From contig CP136061.1 in the NCBI GenBank assembly GCA_032622095.1, positions 187,060,369 to 187,124,368 on the forward strand: a stretch of 64,000 bases of DNA. The letters run 5' to 3'. The notes beneath the pieces were generated by a model that worked only from the letters and a program-made list of their open reading frames with translations, ran no database searches and was not told where the DNA came from. Source of the DNA: Siphonodentalium dalli (taxonomy: Eukaryota; Mollusca; Scaphopoda; Gadilida; Siphonodentaliidae). Shown piece by piece: positions 23,500-33,566 of this stretch (within the stretch, counting starts at the first letter, position 1; every line of letters begins with the position of its first letter). The position numbers were made by a program, and so were the translations under genes.

Positions 23500-24560
23500 A
23501 GCTGAGACATTTTTTTAGGTCCACTACACTATTAGAAGTATTGAACACACCACGAACTGAAAATATAGCATCATTATTAACCGAAGGTATGCACAAAGGA
23601 TAGTTATATAAGGAAATACACAATTTGTTATGGATTGGTTGGTTCCCCAGATAATGTGGCACTTTACAAAACTCGGATGAATGGCAAATAAAAAAAGGTG
23701 ATTTATTTTATTTTACCCGATTTAAAAACTTGAACACAATACAAACTGAATCTATATGTTCTCTATATTAAACGAGATTGTGAACGGAAGGTAGTTCTAT
23801 CAGGGAATACATAATTTATATGGGTGGTTTGTTTCCCGCAAGCCTGTGTCGCTTTACACAAAGCGGCCGATAAATAAGACAGACGAATTTGCTATGTTGT
23901 GAGGACCCCCTACCCAATTTAAGTGTTAACGTTACTGAAAGGATTGCTCTCAATATTAAATGATGATGTGGGTAGAGCTAGATAAGTAGTATCAGGGCAT
24001 ACACATTATGTATTTATGGATGGGTTGGTTCCCAAAAAACTTTGGCACCTTACACACAGCGGATGGAAAATGGTATGCAAAGGCGATTATTTTTTTTGTG
24101 GGACACTTTAACCCAATTAAACTCTTGATCACAACATTCACTGAAGCTGTATTCTCTTAATATTAACTGACAGTTTGAACGACAGGTAGTGCTATTTTAA
24201 GTCACGACAACGCCACGAACTGAATGTATATGCTCTCAGTTTTAACTGAGGGTGCGGGCATAGGACAGTTCTACGAGGAAGTAAACAATTTATATGGATG
24301 GGTTGGTTCCTGAATCCTGGGAGTCTGTGACACTTTGCAATACTCGGCGAGCAAATGCGAAAAGCAAATTGTCCCTTTTTGGGACCCCTACCCTATTTGA
24401 AGTGTTCAATATACCACGAACTAAAATTATATGATATGCGTTTTAACAGAGGGTGTGGAGAAAGGCTATTCGATCAGGAAATGCACAATTATTATGGATG
24501 GTCCCGGATGGAGACCACCTACCCTATTTTAAGTCTTGAACACTCGACAAACTGAAGATA
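23500..24560. repeat. diverged tandem repeat of about 190-275 bp
   Basis: Related blocks recur at about 23636, 23826, 24023 and 24300 (TGGTTCCC ... CTTTACACA ... CGG), each preceded by a 'TGAACACAACAYRAACTGAA' type segment. Copies are strongly diverged and the number of units (4-6) is approximate. Confidence 0.6.
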
Positions 24561-24842
24561 TGACAACATTCTCCCAGCAACACATCACGCTCTCTTGCGT
24601 TTGATTTAGATATATAATACTGGTATATACAACTGAGAGAACTGCCACCTTGGTGGGAATTCATTTGAACATACTATTTATTTTCTATATTTCTTATTAT
24701 TCAGAGGGACACTATAATCACTTTGGCAAGAAAGGTGATTTTTATATTTGTGAGATCATATGTATACAGTGTGTGTCATATGTTGCTTACAACCAATATT
24801 TCAGTCCTACAAAGTCGACGTCGATTCATTTTTATATATATA

Positions 24843-26488
24843 CTAGAAGGTGACCCGACTTCGTCCGGGCTTTGATCTTGAATTGTCCATTTTGAAGGTC
24901 AAGGTCAAGTGGGGTCACGATTTGACCAGTCCAAAACACTGCCCGGACAAAAGTACCTGACAAACGTGCCCGTCGAAATCCATCCGGTTTTACTCGATTT
25001 GACCTTGAATTGATCATTTTGAAGGTCAAGGTCAGGTCGGACGATTTGACCCGTCCAAAACACTCAGTGGACAAAAGTAACCCTATATATAAAATTTCGT
25101 CGAAATCCCATCAAAATTGGCGATTTGACCTTGAATTGACCCGATTTCAAGGTCAAGGTCACGTAGCACGGGCAAATGAATATGCTTATGAGACTCCCCA
25201 TACGAATGTACCCCCGCATACCAAGTTTCATTGAAATCCCGTAATATTTGGGCATTTTACCTTGAAATGACCAGATTTCAAGGTCAAGGTCACGTCGCAC
25301 GGACAAATTAATAGGTTTATGCCACTCCCCGGCCGAAGATACCCACACATACCAAGTTTCATTGAAATCCCGTGATATTCGGGCGTTTGACCTTGAAATT
25401 ACCCGATTTGAAGGTCAAGGTCACATCGCACGGGCAAATTAATAGGCCTATGCCACTTCCCGACAGAAAATACCCTCACATACAAAACACTGCCCGGACA
25501 AAAGTACCCGACAAAAGTACCCATCGAAATCCATCCTGTTTTACCAGATTTGACCTTGAATTGATCATTTTGAAGGTCAAGGTAAGGTCGGGGTCACCAT
25601 TTGACCCGTCGAAAACACTCAGTGGACAAAAGTAAACCCTATGTATCAAATTTCGTGGAAATCCCATAAAAATTCGCGATTTGACCTTGAATTGACGCGA
25701 TTACAAGGTCAAGGTCACGTCGCACGGGCAAATTAATAGACGTATGCCACTTCTCGGCCGAAAATACCTCCACATACCAAGTTTCGTCGAAATTCCGTGA
25801 TATTCGGGCGTTTGACCTTGAAAAGTTGAAATGACCCGATTTCAAGGTCAAGGTCACGTCGCACGGACAAATTAAGAAGGTGACCCGACTTCGTCCGGGC
25901 TTTGACCTTGATTTGTCCAGTTTGATGGTCAAGGTCAAGTGGGGTCACGATTTAACCAGTCCAAAAACACTGCCCGGACAAAAGTAACCGACAAACGGGC
26001 CCGTCGAAATCCATCCGGTTTTACCCGATTTGACCTTGAATTGATCATTTTGAAGGTGAATGTCATGTCGCTGATGATGTCGGGGTCATGATTTGACCCG
26101 TCCAAAGCACTCAGTGGACAAAAGTAACCCTATGTAAAAAAATTCGTCGAAATCCCATTAAAATTGTCGATTTGACCTTGAATTGACCCGATTTCAAGGT
26201 CACTTCGTACGGGCAAATGAATATGCTTATTAGACTCCCCATTCGAATGTACCCCCACTTACCAAGTTTCATCGAAATCCCGTGATATTCGGGCGTTTGA
26301 CCTTGAAATGACCCGATTTCAAGGTCACGTCGCACGAACAAATTAATAGGCCCATGCCACCCCCGGCCGAAAATACCCCCACATACCAAGTTTCATCGAA
26401 ATCGGCTCCGCCGTTTTCGAGTCCATCGCGAACACACACACAGACACACACACACACACACACAGATCTTCCAAAAATATATAATAGA
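24843..26488 (-). mobile_element. Helitron copy H13, composite (DR0 subtype)
   Basis: CTAG at 24843-24846 after an A; 3' hairpin of the AGCCCGGACGAAGTCGGGT type; 5' end TCTATTATATATTTTTGG at 26488 behind a TG microsatellite. A second 3'-type end (AAGGTGACCCGACTTCGTCC) lies inside at about 25875 without a CTAG, so two copies are fused. The body is about ten units of 140-180 bp, each with AGGTCA-type motifs and a GTCGCACGGGCAAAT block. Confidence 0.78.
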
Positions 26489-27231
26489 CTAGAAGGTGAC
26501 CCGACTTCGTCCGGGCTTTGACCTTGAATTGTCCATTTTTGAGTCCAAGTGGGGTAACGATTTGACCAGTCCAAAACACTGCCCGGAAAAAAGTACCCGA
26601 CACACGTGCCCGTCGAAATCCATCGGGTTTTACCCGATTTGACCTCGAATTGATCATTTTGAAGGTCAAGGTGAGGTCGGGGTCACGATATGACCCGTCC
26701 AAAACACAGTGGACAACAGTAACCCCATGTATCAAATTTCGTCGAAATCCCATCAAAATTGTCGATTTGACCTTGAATTGACCCGATTTCAAGGTCAAGG
26801 TCACGTCGTACGGGCAAATGAATATGCTTATGAGACTCCCCGTACGAATGTACCCCCACATACCAAGTTTCATCGAAATCCCGTGATATTCGGGCGTTTG
26901 ACCTTGAAATGACCCGATTTCAAAGTCAAGGTGACTTCGCACGGGCAAATTAATCGGCTTATGCCACTCCCCGGCCGAAGATACTCCCACATACCAAGTT
27001 TCATCGAAATCCCGTGATATTCGGGCGTTTGACTTGAAATGACCCGATTTAAAGGTCAAGGTCACGTCGCACGGGCAAATTAATAGGCCTATGCCCGTTC
27101 CCGGTCGAAAATATCCCCACATACCAAGTTTCATCGAAATCGGGTCGGCCGTTTTCGAGTTCATCGCGAACACACACACATACACACAGACACACAGACA
27201 GACAGACAGATCTTCCAAAATATATAATAGA
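26489..27231 (-). mobile_element. Helitron copy H14 (DR0 subtype)
   Basis: CTAG 26489-26492 abuts H13; the 5' end TCTATTATATATTTTGGAAG finishes at 27231, next to a T on the plus strand as required for A|T insertion. The long minus-strand open frame across this copy is an artefact of repeats lacking stops. Confidence 0.8.
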
Positions 27232-27242
27232 TAAGTAGTATT

Positions 27243-27531
27243 GGCTGTCACTCTGGCCCACCCCCACGCTGCGCGACACTCTGGCCCGGGCCAGAGTGTC
27301 GCGCAGCGAGGGGGTGGACCAGAGTGACGGCCCGGACCAGAGTGTCGCGCAGCGAGGTGGGTGGGCCAGAAAAAATCAAAAAATAACTGGGTCTGTCACT
27401 CTGGCCCATGGGCCAGAGTGACAGACCCAGAACTGAGGTGGGCCAGAAAAATCAAAAAAATCCTGGGTCTGTCACTCTGGCCCATGGGCCAGAGTGACAG
27501 ACAGCGAGGGGGTGGGCCAGACTGACGGCAC
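27243..27531. repeat. cluster of palindromes with ACTCTGGCCC core
   Basis: 27243-27330 is one imperfect 88-bp palindrome centred on GGCCCGGGCC near 27285-27294. Two further perfect palindromes around CACTCTGGCCCATGGGCCAG lie at about 27395 and 27472, separated by a shared GTGGGCCAGAAAAATCAAAA block. Such hairpins are not part of the adjoining Helitron. A related unit sits at 43025-43105 at the other side of the Polinton-like gene block. Confidence 0.85.
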
Positions 27532-27769
27532 AGGGCCGGGCTCGTCGACACTCAAATCACCCCAATGTAGTCGGATGTGCACAGTTTAATCATATTAGTT
27601 GCATTAAGACGTACATTGTGGCAAAATAATTGTATTTCTTACATAAATTTAAGCATTATGTGGAAAATTAAGGCTTGTCGCACACTACTGATGGTGTAGA
27701 TGTCACCTTATTATAATACATAGTTAACGTTTCCAATATATGAGGGCCCCTTCCCCCCTTTTCGTACGC

Positions 27770-27940
27770 CGGATTCCACCCATTTTGGACCCGTACGCCG
27801 GATTCCAGACGTCAATTTGAAGCTGGACGCCGGATTCCAGGGTTAATTTGAAACTGGACGCCGGATTCCAGTGTCAATTTGAAGCTGGACGCCGGATTCC
27901 ATGGTAAATTTGAAGCTGGATTCCGGATTCCAGGGGGGTA
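27770..27940. repeat. about 33-bp tandem repeat, five units
   Basis: Units of GACGCCGGATTCCAG + CGTCAATTTGAAGCTG type, slightly diverged. No gene. Confidence 0.85.
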
Positions 27941-28136
27941 TATTATCTACATGTACATGTTCCCAATCGTTGGTCCGGGGGCTCCCCTGGGCAGGAACAC
28001 TGTGAATATTTGAATGCCTATCAGGGATTTCCGGACGTTTACATGACATTTGACATGTTTTGGGGGGGGGGCGGTCTTCCCTAGGGCCCCATTGACTCCG
28101 CCACTGGACTGTACACTATTTAATAAGCGATAAAAC

Positions 28137-28385
28137 ATGATCTTCGGAGAATCGGACCTTCGGAGAATCGGCCCTTCGGAGTTATAGACCTTCGGAGTTA
28201 TAGGCGTTCTGAGTTATAGGCCTTCGGAGTTATGGGCTTTCGGAGTTATGGGTCTTCGGAGTTATGGGATTTCGGAGAATCGGGACTTCGGAGTTATGTG
28301 CTTTCGGAGAATCGGGGCGTCGGAGAATCGGACCTTCGGAGAATCTGACCTTCGGAGTTATGGGTCTTCGGAGAATCGCTACGTA
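28137..28385. repeat. 16-bp tandem array (CTTCGGAGTTATGGG / CTTCGGAGAATCGG)
   Basis: About 16 short units alternating between two variants. The array replaces the 3' part of the next viral gene, whose frame runs into it as a spurious R-R-P-I-T-P-K tail. Confidence 0.9.
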
Positions 28386-28586
28386 ACCATGTCGTGTCTG
28401 ACTTGGATGATCTATTTTACATCCTTCACAATTGAGTGTCATTTCTTTTGAAATTTGATTTTGTATTTCATGAACGAAACATTTCTCGAAAGTTTTCCGA
28501 ACTTTGTCAAGGATAGAAACATATGGAATGAAATCGAGTCCTCCAACTTCCAGTCTCAATTTTTCCTCCAAATGCAATCCATCCAT
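28380..28586 (-). pseudogene. Polinton-type gene of unknown role, 3' end lost
   Basis: Starts five bases after the end of the capsid reading frame. The first 65-70 residues look genuine: a charged region, then V-R-K-T-F-E-K near residue 31 and C-E-G-C-K-I-D-H-P-S-Q near residue 54, a C-x2-C plus H-P-S-Q signature that I associate with the gene following the capsid gene in some animal Polinton/adintovirus elements. Function unknown. The remainder is translated 16-bp repeat (see 28137-28385), so the gene is truncated. Confidence 0.55.
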
Positions 28587-28590
28587 GTTT

Positions 28591-29778
28591 TTAATAATCT
28601 GTTATTATTTCTCGCAAACTGTTGATTTCAATTTGATTATCGAACTCAGCATAGACTATCACGTTGATCACTGAAGCTCTAACCTTATGTTACCGGTTTT
28701 TATAGGATGCAAATGTCCTTCCTCTGCCCCTTGGTCAGGTGTGAGGTCGTAACCACAGAAACAATAACCATTCATGTATTTTTCGAGATTCAAACCAAAG
28801 GATTTGTTTTGTCCAAACATACCCGAAGACTGATACAGTGATAAATAAGATCTTAGGCATTGTTCTGATTCAAAGTTTGGTTCAAATGGTCGGTTATGGA
28901 TGGTATGTCCGTCCTGACTAACTTCAAGTTTTTTCAGATTGAAGTGTTGGAAATGAAATGGGTTCGTTTCAATATCGCCATTCATATCTTTATTTGATAC
29001 CAAGCCTATGAAAAGTCTCTTTGGCATTTGTCCTTGAAAAAGGTGATCTTCAATTTTTGATCTAAGCCCTGCATCAATAGTGAATGTTTTTACTTCAACT
29101 CTTCTAATCGGTGTTTTCATATGTTTCTGTATTATTGTTTGGTTCAAGTTATTTGCTACTACTGGCATCAGCGTAATTGTACGAACATTGAAAACTGCCG
29201 TTTCAAATACTATTTTTCCGTCGGCCTGACCAATTAAAGAGAATTTTGGATTCGCTCTATTGAGACGAATTCTTATCTCAATTCCATTTGGTAAGTATTT
29301 CTCTTGTAGAAATATATCTGTGTAAACGACCACACAATTCTACCGTTTTACTACCTGCTATGATTGCTTGGCGAGATTTCAATCCATCATTACCACCAGC
29401 TTTAGTGTTTTCGGTGAACTGTTTAGCGGTGTCTGGATACCACATTTCTAGTGCGGCAAGTTGATTTTCTTTACATTCACCAGAATAAGCCAAGAGATTT
29501 TCCATGTAGGCTCGATAAGGATAGGTATCTCCGTTCGCCGTTACAAGTTTGTTATTTAGGTAAATATCGATACTACTGAACATGCTATGGAAAAAGTTGT
29601 TAATAGGCGCAATTTCATCAGTACCATCAACCAAGTTTGTTCCATCTGCTTTTGTGATTTTGAATTTCAGGTACAAATATGATTGATTTACATCTGTCCA
29701 TTTTTCAGTTTGAGGCGGAATTACACATTCTACCGGTGGGGAATTATTCAAAGAGCTAATCGGTGATGTTCTATCCAT
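28591..29778 (-). pseudogene. major capsid (hexon-like) protein, broken
   Basis: Structural protein of the Polinton/adintovirus-like element; would form the capsid lattice. The first open piece (29778-29278) has P-I-N-N-F-F-H-S-M-F-S and T-Y-P-Y-R-A-Y-M-E-N-L-L, matching the animal F54H12.2-like family that sits beside integrases and penton-like genes in Polintons. The second (29333-28668) continues with D-I-F-L-Q-E-K-Y and ends with a D-L-T-P-D segment. The frame changes once near 29310-29325 and again near 28670-28682; after the second break, sequence typical of the family C-terminus (V-I-V-Y-A-E-F-D) runs to a stop at 28591-28593. About 370-390 residues in all. The assignment as the double-jelly-roll capsid protein is from family context, not from structure; a minor role is possible. 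Confidence 0.7.
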
Positions 29779-29872
29779 TGTGATTCCAACATCGTTGTCA
29801 TTGTTGGTGGAACATCAGAAGCATCTAACTCGGACTTGCTGCATTCGCATGATCCATTTTGCATCATCATGA

Positions 29873-30253
29873 TTAATCAAATATATCGAGAGATCGTTTT
29901 GATTTCTTTAAAGGCGTTTTAATGAACTTACTTCCAACTCGTTTGCGAGAAAAATGATTTTTCAAAGGTCGCGATGATCTATTTATGCCATTTGGTGTTG
30001 ATATTTTCTTTATTGTTTCCCTTCCAAAAGATTTCAATGCTTCTTTACCTTGTTTCAAAAATACATCTTTTGGACTTTTACCACGATGAATGATATCTTC
30101 GACTGCAGCAAGTCCATGCTTGAATACTTGTTGTTTAGCAATCTGACCAATGTGTTTTAGAAACGGTATTACTGTTCTCATTGCAGATTTGAATAGTGAA
30201 CCAATTCCATTTCCATACTGTCTAGATACGCCTCTATACACGGGGATCATCAT
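29873..30253 (-). CDS. basic minor virion protein (Polinton, adenovirus core-like)
   Basis: 126 residues, intact. Starts V-Y-R-G-V-S-R-Q-Y-G-N-G-I-G-S-L-F followed by a hydrophobic/amphipathic stretch (F-L-K-H-I-G-Q-I-A near residue 31), a helical middle and a very basic C-terminus rich in K and R. The R-Q-x-G-x-G-x-G-S-L-F start is a hallmark of a small virion protein encoded next to penton and capsid genes in adintovirus/Polinton elements, possibly membrane-active or DNA-binding like adenoviral core proteins. Its ATG overlaps the stop of the penton-like gene (ATGA), a sign of compact viral organisation. Exact role is inferred. Confidence 0.7.
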   Translation of the reverse strand: MMIPVYRGVSRQYGNGIGSLFKSAMRTVIPFLKHIGQIAKQQVFKHGLAAVEDIIHRGKSPKDVFLKQGKEALKSFGRETIKKISTPNGINRSSRPLKNHFSRKRVGSKFIKTPLKKSKRSLDIFD

Positions 30254-31098
30254 AAATACAAATTACTTCGGCGTCGGAATTGCAACTTTACCATAGACTT
30301 TCCACCAATAAACTGAATTGGTTTGCCAGTATCACCAGTTATATATACATTTATGGTATCAAAGCTAGACTTTGATACTGGTACATAATGTAAGTTTTTG
30401 AATTCATGCTTAATATGTTTACCATCATGTATTCTTTTACTCTCGAATGATGTCACTCGTAATATCGGTGCTTCAACATCACTAAGAATTGTATAATCAG
30501 CAATGTCAGAATAAACAAACAATTGATTATGCTCCGCATTTAAATCAACTCCATATGGAAATGTTATCGAAGGAGTAGCAAATGTGGCAGTGTTTGATTC
30601 TGTTCTGTAACCAAGTTTATCCAAAAGAGCTCTGGGGAGTACAAGACCTACTTTGGGATAACTATTGGTTGAAATTTTAACTCGTTGTTGTGCTTTGGAA
30701 TATCCGAATTCGAATTTCAGTTCTGGAATCATTCTGCTTACTGTACTATCAATTACACCTTGAATTGTATCTGTCAAATGTGATCCACCAGAATATGCTC
30801 CTTCTGGTATTTTTAATTCTATACCATTTTCTGTTTTTGAAATTACTACATCACTCATTGGTATCTTATTCAAATATTGTAAAATTCTTGGAACAGAAGT
30901 TTTTATTTTTATTTTGCAGGCATCTCCAATAATGTGGTATGTTTCTGATGGTACAATTAGTTCAACCATTGCAACTTCCCAAAGCTCTTTATCAATATGT
31001 ATGGTTTTTGGTAATTTCATTGTCAAACAACATTGTGAGTTGGCTGGGTAAAGTGACATTGAACTATCACTCATGAGAGTTATGTAGAATGAATTCAT
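30250..31098 (-). CDS. penton-like minor capsid protein
   Basis: 282 residues, intact. The N-terminus F-Y-I-T-L-M-S-D-S-S-M-S-L-Y-P-A-N-S-Q and the following L-P-K-T-I-H-I-D-K-E-L-W-E-V-A-M-V-E segment are characteristic of the minor (penton, single jelly-roll) capsid protein of Polinton/adintovirus elements, which occupies capsid vertices. The C-terminus K-L-Q-F-R-R-R-S-N-L-Y-L is basic. Position between the membrane protein and the basic virion protein fits. ATG at 31096-31098 is the first in frame. Being fully open while capsid, integrase and polymerase are broken is noteworthy. Confidence 0.75.
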   Translation of the reverse strand: MNSFYITLMSDSSMSLYPANSQCCLTMKLPKTIHIDKELWEVAMVELIVPSETYHIIGDACKIKIKTSVPRILQYLNKIPMSDVVISKTENGIELKIPEGAYSGGSHLTDTIQGVIDSTVSRMIPELKFEFGYSKAQQRVKISTNSYPKVGLVLPRALLDKLGYRTESNTATFATPSITFPYGVDLNAEHNQLFVYSDIADYTILSDVEAPILRVTSFESKRIHDGKHIKHEFKNLHYVPVSKSSFDTINVYITGDTGKPIQFIGGKSMVKLQFRRRSNLYL

Positions 31099-31127
31099 TT
31101 TTTCTCAGTATTTTTCAATAATTTCAG

Positions 31128-31352
31128 TCAAGGTGTTGGTAGAATATAACCTAGAGAACTACTTAGAAGAATAAGCCACAATTCTTTGTTTGCGCTCTGG
31201 ATACTAATGTGTACAATAGATGTAATTATTATGATATAAATAATAATTATTTGCGTGAAGTAGGTGACTTGGTTCTTAGCAACTTTTTCACCACAGAACT
31301 TAAACGGTGATGGTTCATCGAGATTAATTGAATCTGAATGATTTTGCGACAT
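31128..31352 (-). CDS. small two-helix membrane protein of the Polinton
   Basis: 74 residues, intact. Polar N-terminus (1-28), a strongly hydrophobic segment at about 31-52 (Q-I-I-I-I-Y-I-I-I-I-T-S) and a second at about 58-72 ending L-G-Y-I-L-P-T-P. I have an impression of similar short proteins with this W-x-x-L-L-S-S-x-x-G-Y-x-L-P ending beside penton-like genes in animal Polintons. It probably inserts in a membrane, perhaps for virion assembly or entry; no biochemical role is known to me. It lies 29 bp upstream of the penton-like gene and 13 bp downstream of the integrase. Confidence 0.65.
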   Translation of the reverse strand: MSQNHSDSINLDEPSPFKFCGEKVAKNQVTYFTQIIIIYIIIITSIVHISIQSANKELWLILLSSSLGYILPTP

Positions 31353-31365
31353 GATATATTCTGAT

Positions 31366-33178
31366 TTATACTAAATTCGAAGCTGGGATCCAACTGTCAA
31401 ACTTTTTTGGATATCCAAGCCAATGAATTTTAATTTCTTTTACTGTTTTACCACCCACTCTTCTCGTTCTTTTATCGATAACTGATTCTATTTCATACAC
31501 CTTACTGTCTTTTATATGCTGGATTTCATGTTTGTAGAATGATCCACCAATCTCTTCACCATCAAGATCAGAAACTTTGTATGTTATTGGATTAGTTTTA
31601 CAAATGTTATCAACTTTGAAAATTTCACGAATCCAGTTTGGTAAATAACCCTTATCAAATGTTCTTTTGGTTTTGTTGATACGAACCAAGTCACCCACTT
31701 TCAGTGTAGATTTCCCTTTTTTATTCCCTGTTCCATATTGATTTTTGGAAATTTCAGCTTCAGTTTTCAAAGTAACTTCCGACGGTTTCGATTTTATGAT
31801 ACGGTGATAACTATTGTTGTAAGAATCGACTAGAGGCTGTAAAACATCAATATATCTTGAAGTTTTATTGTGTGTGAAATACTTCCACATACGAGTTTTT
31901 AATGTTGTTTGAAATCGCTCAACATTACTTGCTTTAGTCTCTGGATTCTCAGTTGTGAAGAAATGAATGTTTTCTGATCGCAGAAATTTCAAAAACTTTT
32001 CATTTTTGAATTCAGAACCTTTATCAGCTTGAAACGATTTTGGTTTACGTTTTGAAGATTTCAAAAGTTTCCTGAATGATTCGATCAAAGTTTGTCCAGA
32101 TTTATCGTGGATTGGCAGTACCCACGCAAATTTGGAAAAAAACGTCTATCACACACAACAGATATCTGTAATTATCATTATGTGTTTTCAAATTCTGAAG
32201 ATCAGCTAAATCTGCCTGCCATTGAATATCAATCCCTGCTACAACAGTCTTTCTACGTTGGAATTTTCGAATTATTGGTTTGTGTAAAGTATATGTCGAC
32301 TGACCTTGCAACCATTTTTTCACATCTATGAGTTTTATTTTTTTATTTTGCTTTTTCGCTTCATCAAAAAGCTTCTTTACACTGCCGTAACTTACAACTT
32401 TCTTCGGATTATAGAAAAGTTTAGATAACTGTTCATCTAGTATGGATCCCATTGTGTTTTTTTCTGTTTTATTACCCTTTGGTGTCAACCTATCTGCTAT
32501 TTTTGTTTTTGAATGTCTTGCTTTTATACCTTTCACTGGTGTGAATCGATGATAATCAAATCGTTTTGGTGTTATGCTTTGTATCGGAGTTTCAAAATCA
32601 TCATCTGAATCATCGTTCAAATGTTTTTTAATCCAAAGCCAGCGGTTTCTGTTCACTACAAAATCTTGAGGTACATTAAGCTCGCCCAATCCTTGTGAAA
32701 AGGTTTGCCAGCCTGTTGGTTCGAAACCTTTTCCTTGTCGTACAATATCATTGAGGAGATCAACAATATTTGATCCTCTAATAACTTTTTCACCATATGT
32801 TAATTGTCCATGTTCATCAAACTTCATTTGTGGATGTTTTGAAATCAGTTGTAAAAGTTGTTCAGCTTTTGTTCTCATCTTTAACGGAATACTTTCTAGC
32901 ACATCCCTATGATGATGATTAAATGGTTGTTCTGTTTTCGGGGCTGAAATAGATCTAACTGATTTTTGAGAAGTTTTCAATTTGTGCAAAGTTGTACCAT
33001 ATAATTGAACCTTCTCAGATTCTGACAAATTTTGATCAGAAACTGAATTCAAATCTCTGCTTAGTTTTGAAATATTCGTAATTTCAGGATTAGGTGGTAA
33101 TTTCGGATTAGTTAGACTCATTCTCCATTTTTTAATGTCATCCAACATTTTGAAGGGAACAGCGACCATTTTCTTCAT
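31366..33178 (-). pseudogene. retroviral-type integrase with chromodomain, one frameshift
   Basis: Would insert the linear element into host DNA. The first part (33178-32102) carries a roughly 230-residue N-terminal extension with a G-S-N-I-V-D-L-L and G-W-Q-T-F module and an acidic D-D-S-D-D-D-F patch, then Y-T-L-H-K-P and W-Q-A-D-L-A-D (first catalytic Asp). The second part (32088-31366) has Q-A-D-K-G-S-E-F (second Asp), N-V-E-R-F (Glu, 34 residues later), a basic SH3-like region (L-K-V-G-D-L-V-R-I) and a C-terminal chromodomain (Y-E-I-E-S-V-I-D ... W-L-G-Y-P-K-K-F-D-S-W). The two frames meet at a seven-base A run, 32136-32142, so the break is a single-base change that may be real or a sequencing error. 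All catalytic residues are present. Confidence 0.88.
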
Positions 33179-33180
33179 GT

Positions 33181-33429
33181 TTAACCGCGAAGTATTCCAG
33201 CGAGTGCTTTACCAAGCAACGGTGCTAGCATAAGAAGTGGTTAAAACCCTCCTTTCTGGTTTAAATTTTTTTTTTTTCGTTTCAAAGATGTTGTTTTACT
33301 TGCAAGTTCTCTGAGATGTCTACACCTCGGACGAAGTTTGCGCTTCTGAGCTTCTGTTAGTTTTACATTGCCTTTTAAAATATTTTTACAGCATTCTGAA
33401 ATTGCAAACAATCGCTCTCTTTGGGCCAT
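33181..33429 (-). pseudogene. small basic Polinton protein with premature stop
   Basis: 62 residues to the stop at 33241-33243. The frame then continues open for 19 hydrophobic-rich codons to a second stop at 33181-33183, just before the integrase ATG at 33178. Visible motif: N-I-L-K-G-N-V-K-L-T near residue 16, R-H-L-R-E-L-A-S-K near residue 37 and K-K-K-N-L-N-Q-K-G-G-F at the end. This L-R-x-L-A...S-x-K-x-K...G-G-F pattern is also present in the neighbouring 197-aa protein and in Polinton/adintovirus relatives, where it is a presumed virion component. The continuing frame strongly suggests a nonsense mutation. Confidence 0.65.
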
Positions 33430-33566
33430 CTTTTATAAAAAAAATTCCGAAAATGAGTTGGTGTCTGATTCATAGCCATTACAAAACTACCATATTTTTT
33501 AATCAGTGGAGTTTTTTTTCGCCATCTTTACTCTTCAACAGTTGAATGGCAAATGACTGATTGAAA

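Noticed and set aside
26343-27251. A 302-codon minus-strand frame
   Set aside because: It runs through several DR0-type repeat units and a TG microsatellite, repeats the same peptide about every 50 residues and crosses element ends.
27243-27531. Rho-independent-like terminators or a CRISPR array
   Set aside because: The hairpins are large clustered palindromes in eukaryotic DNA, without equal spacers or direct repeats of CRISPR type.
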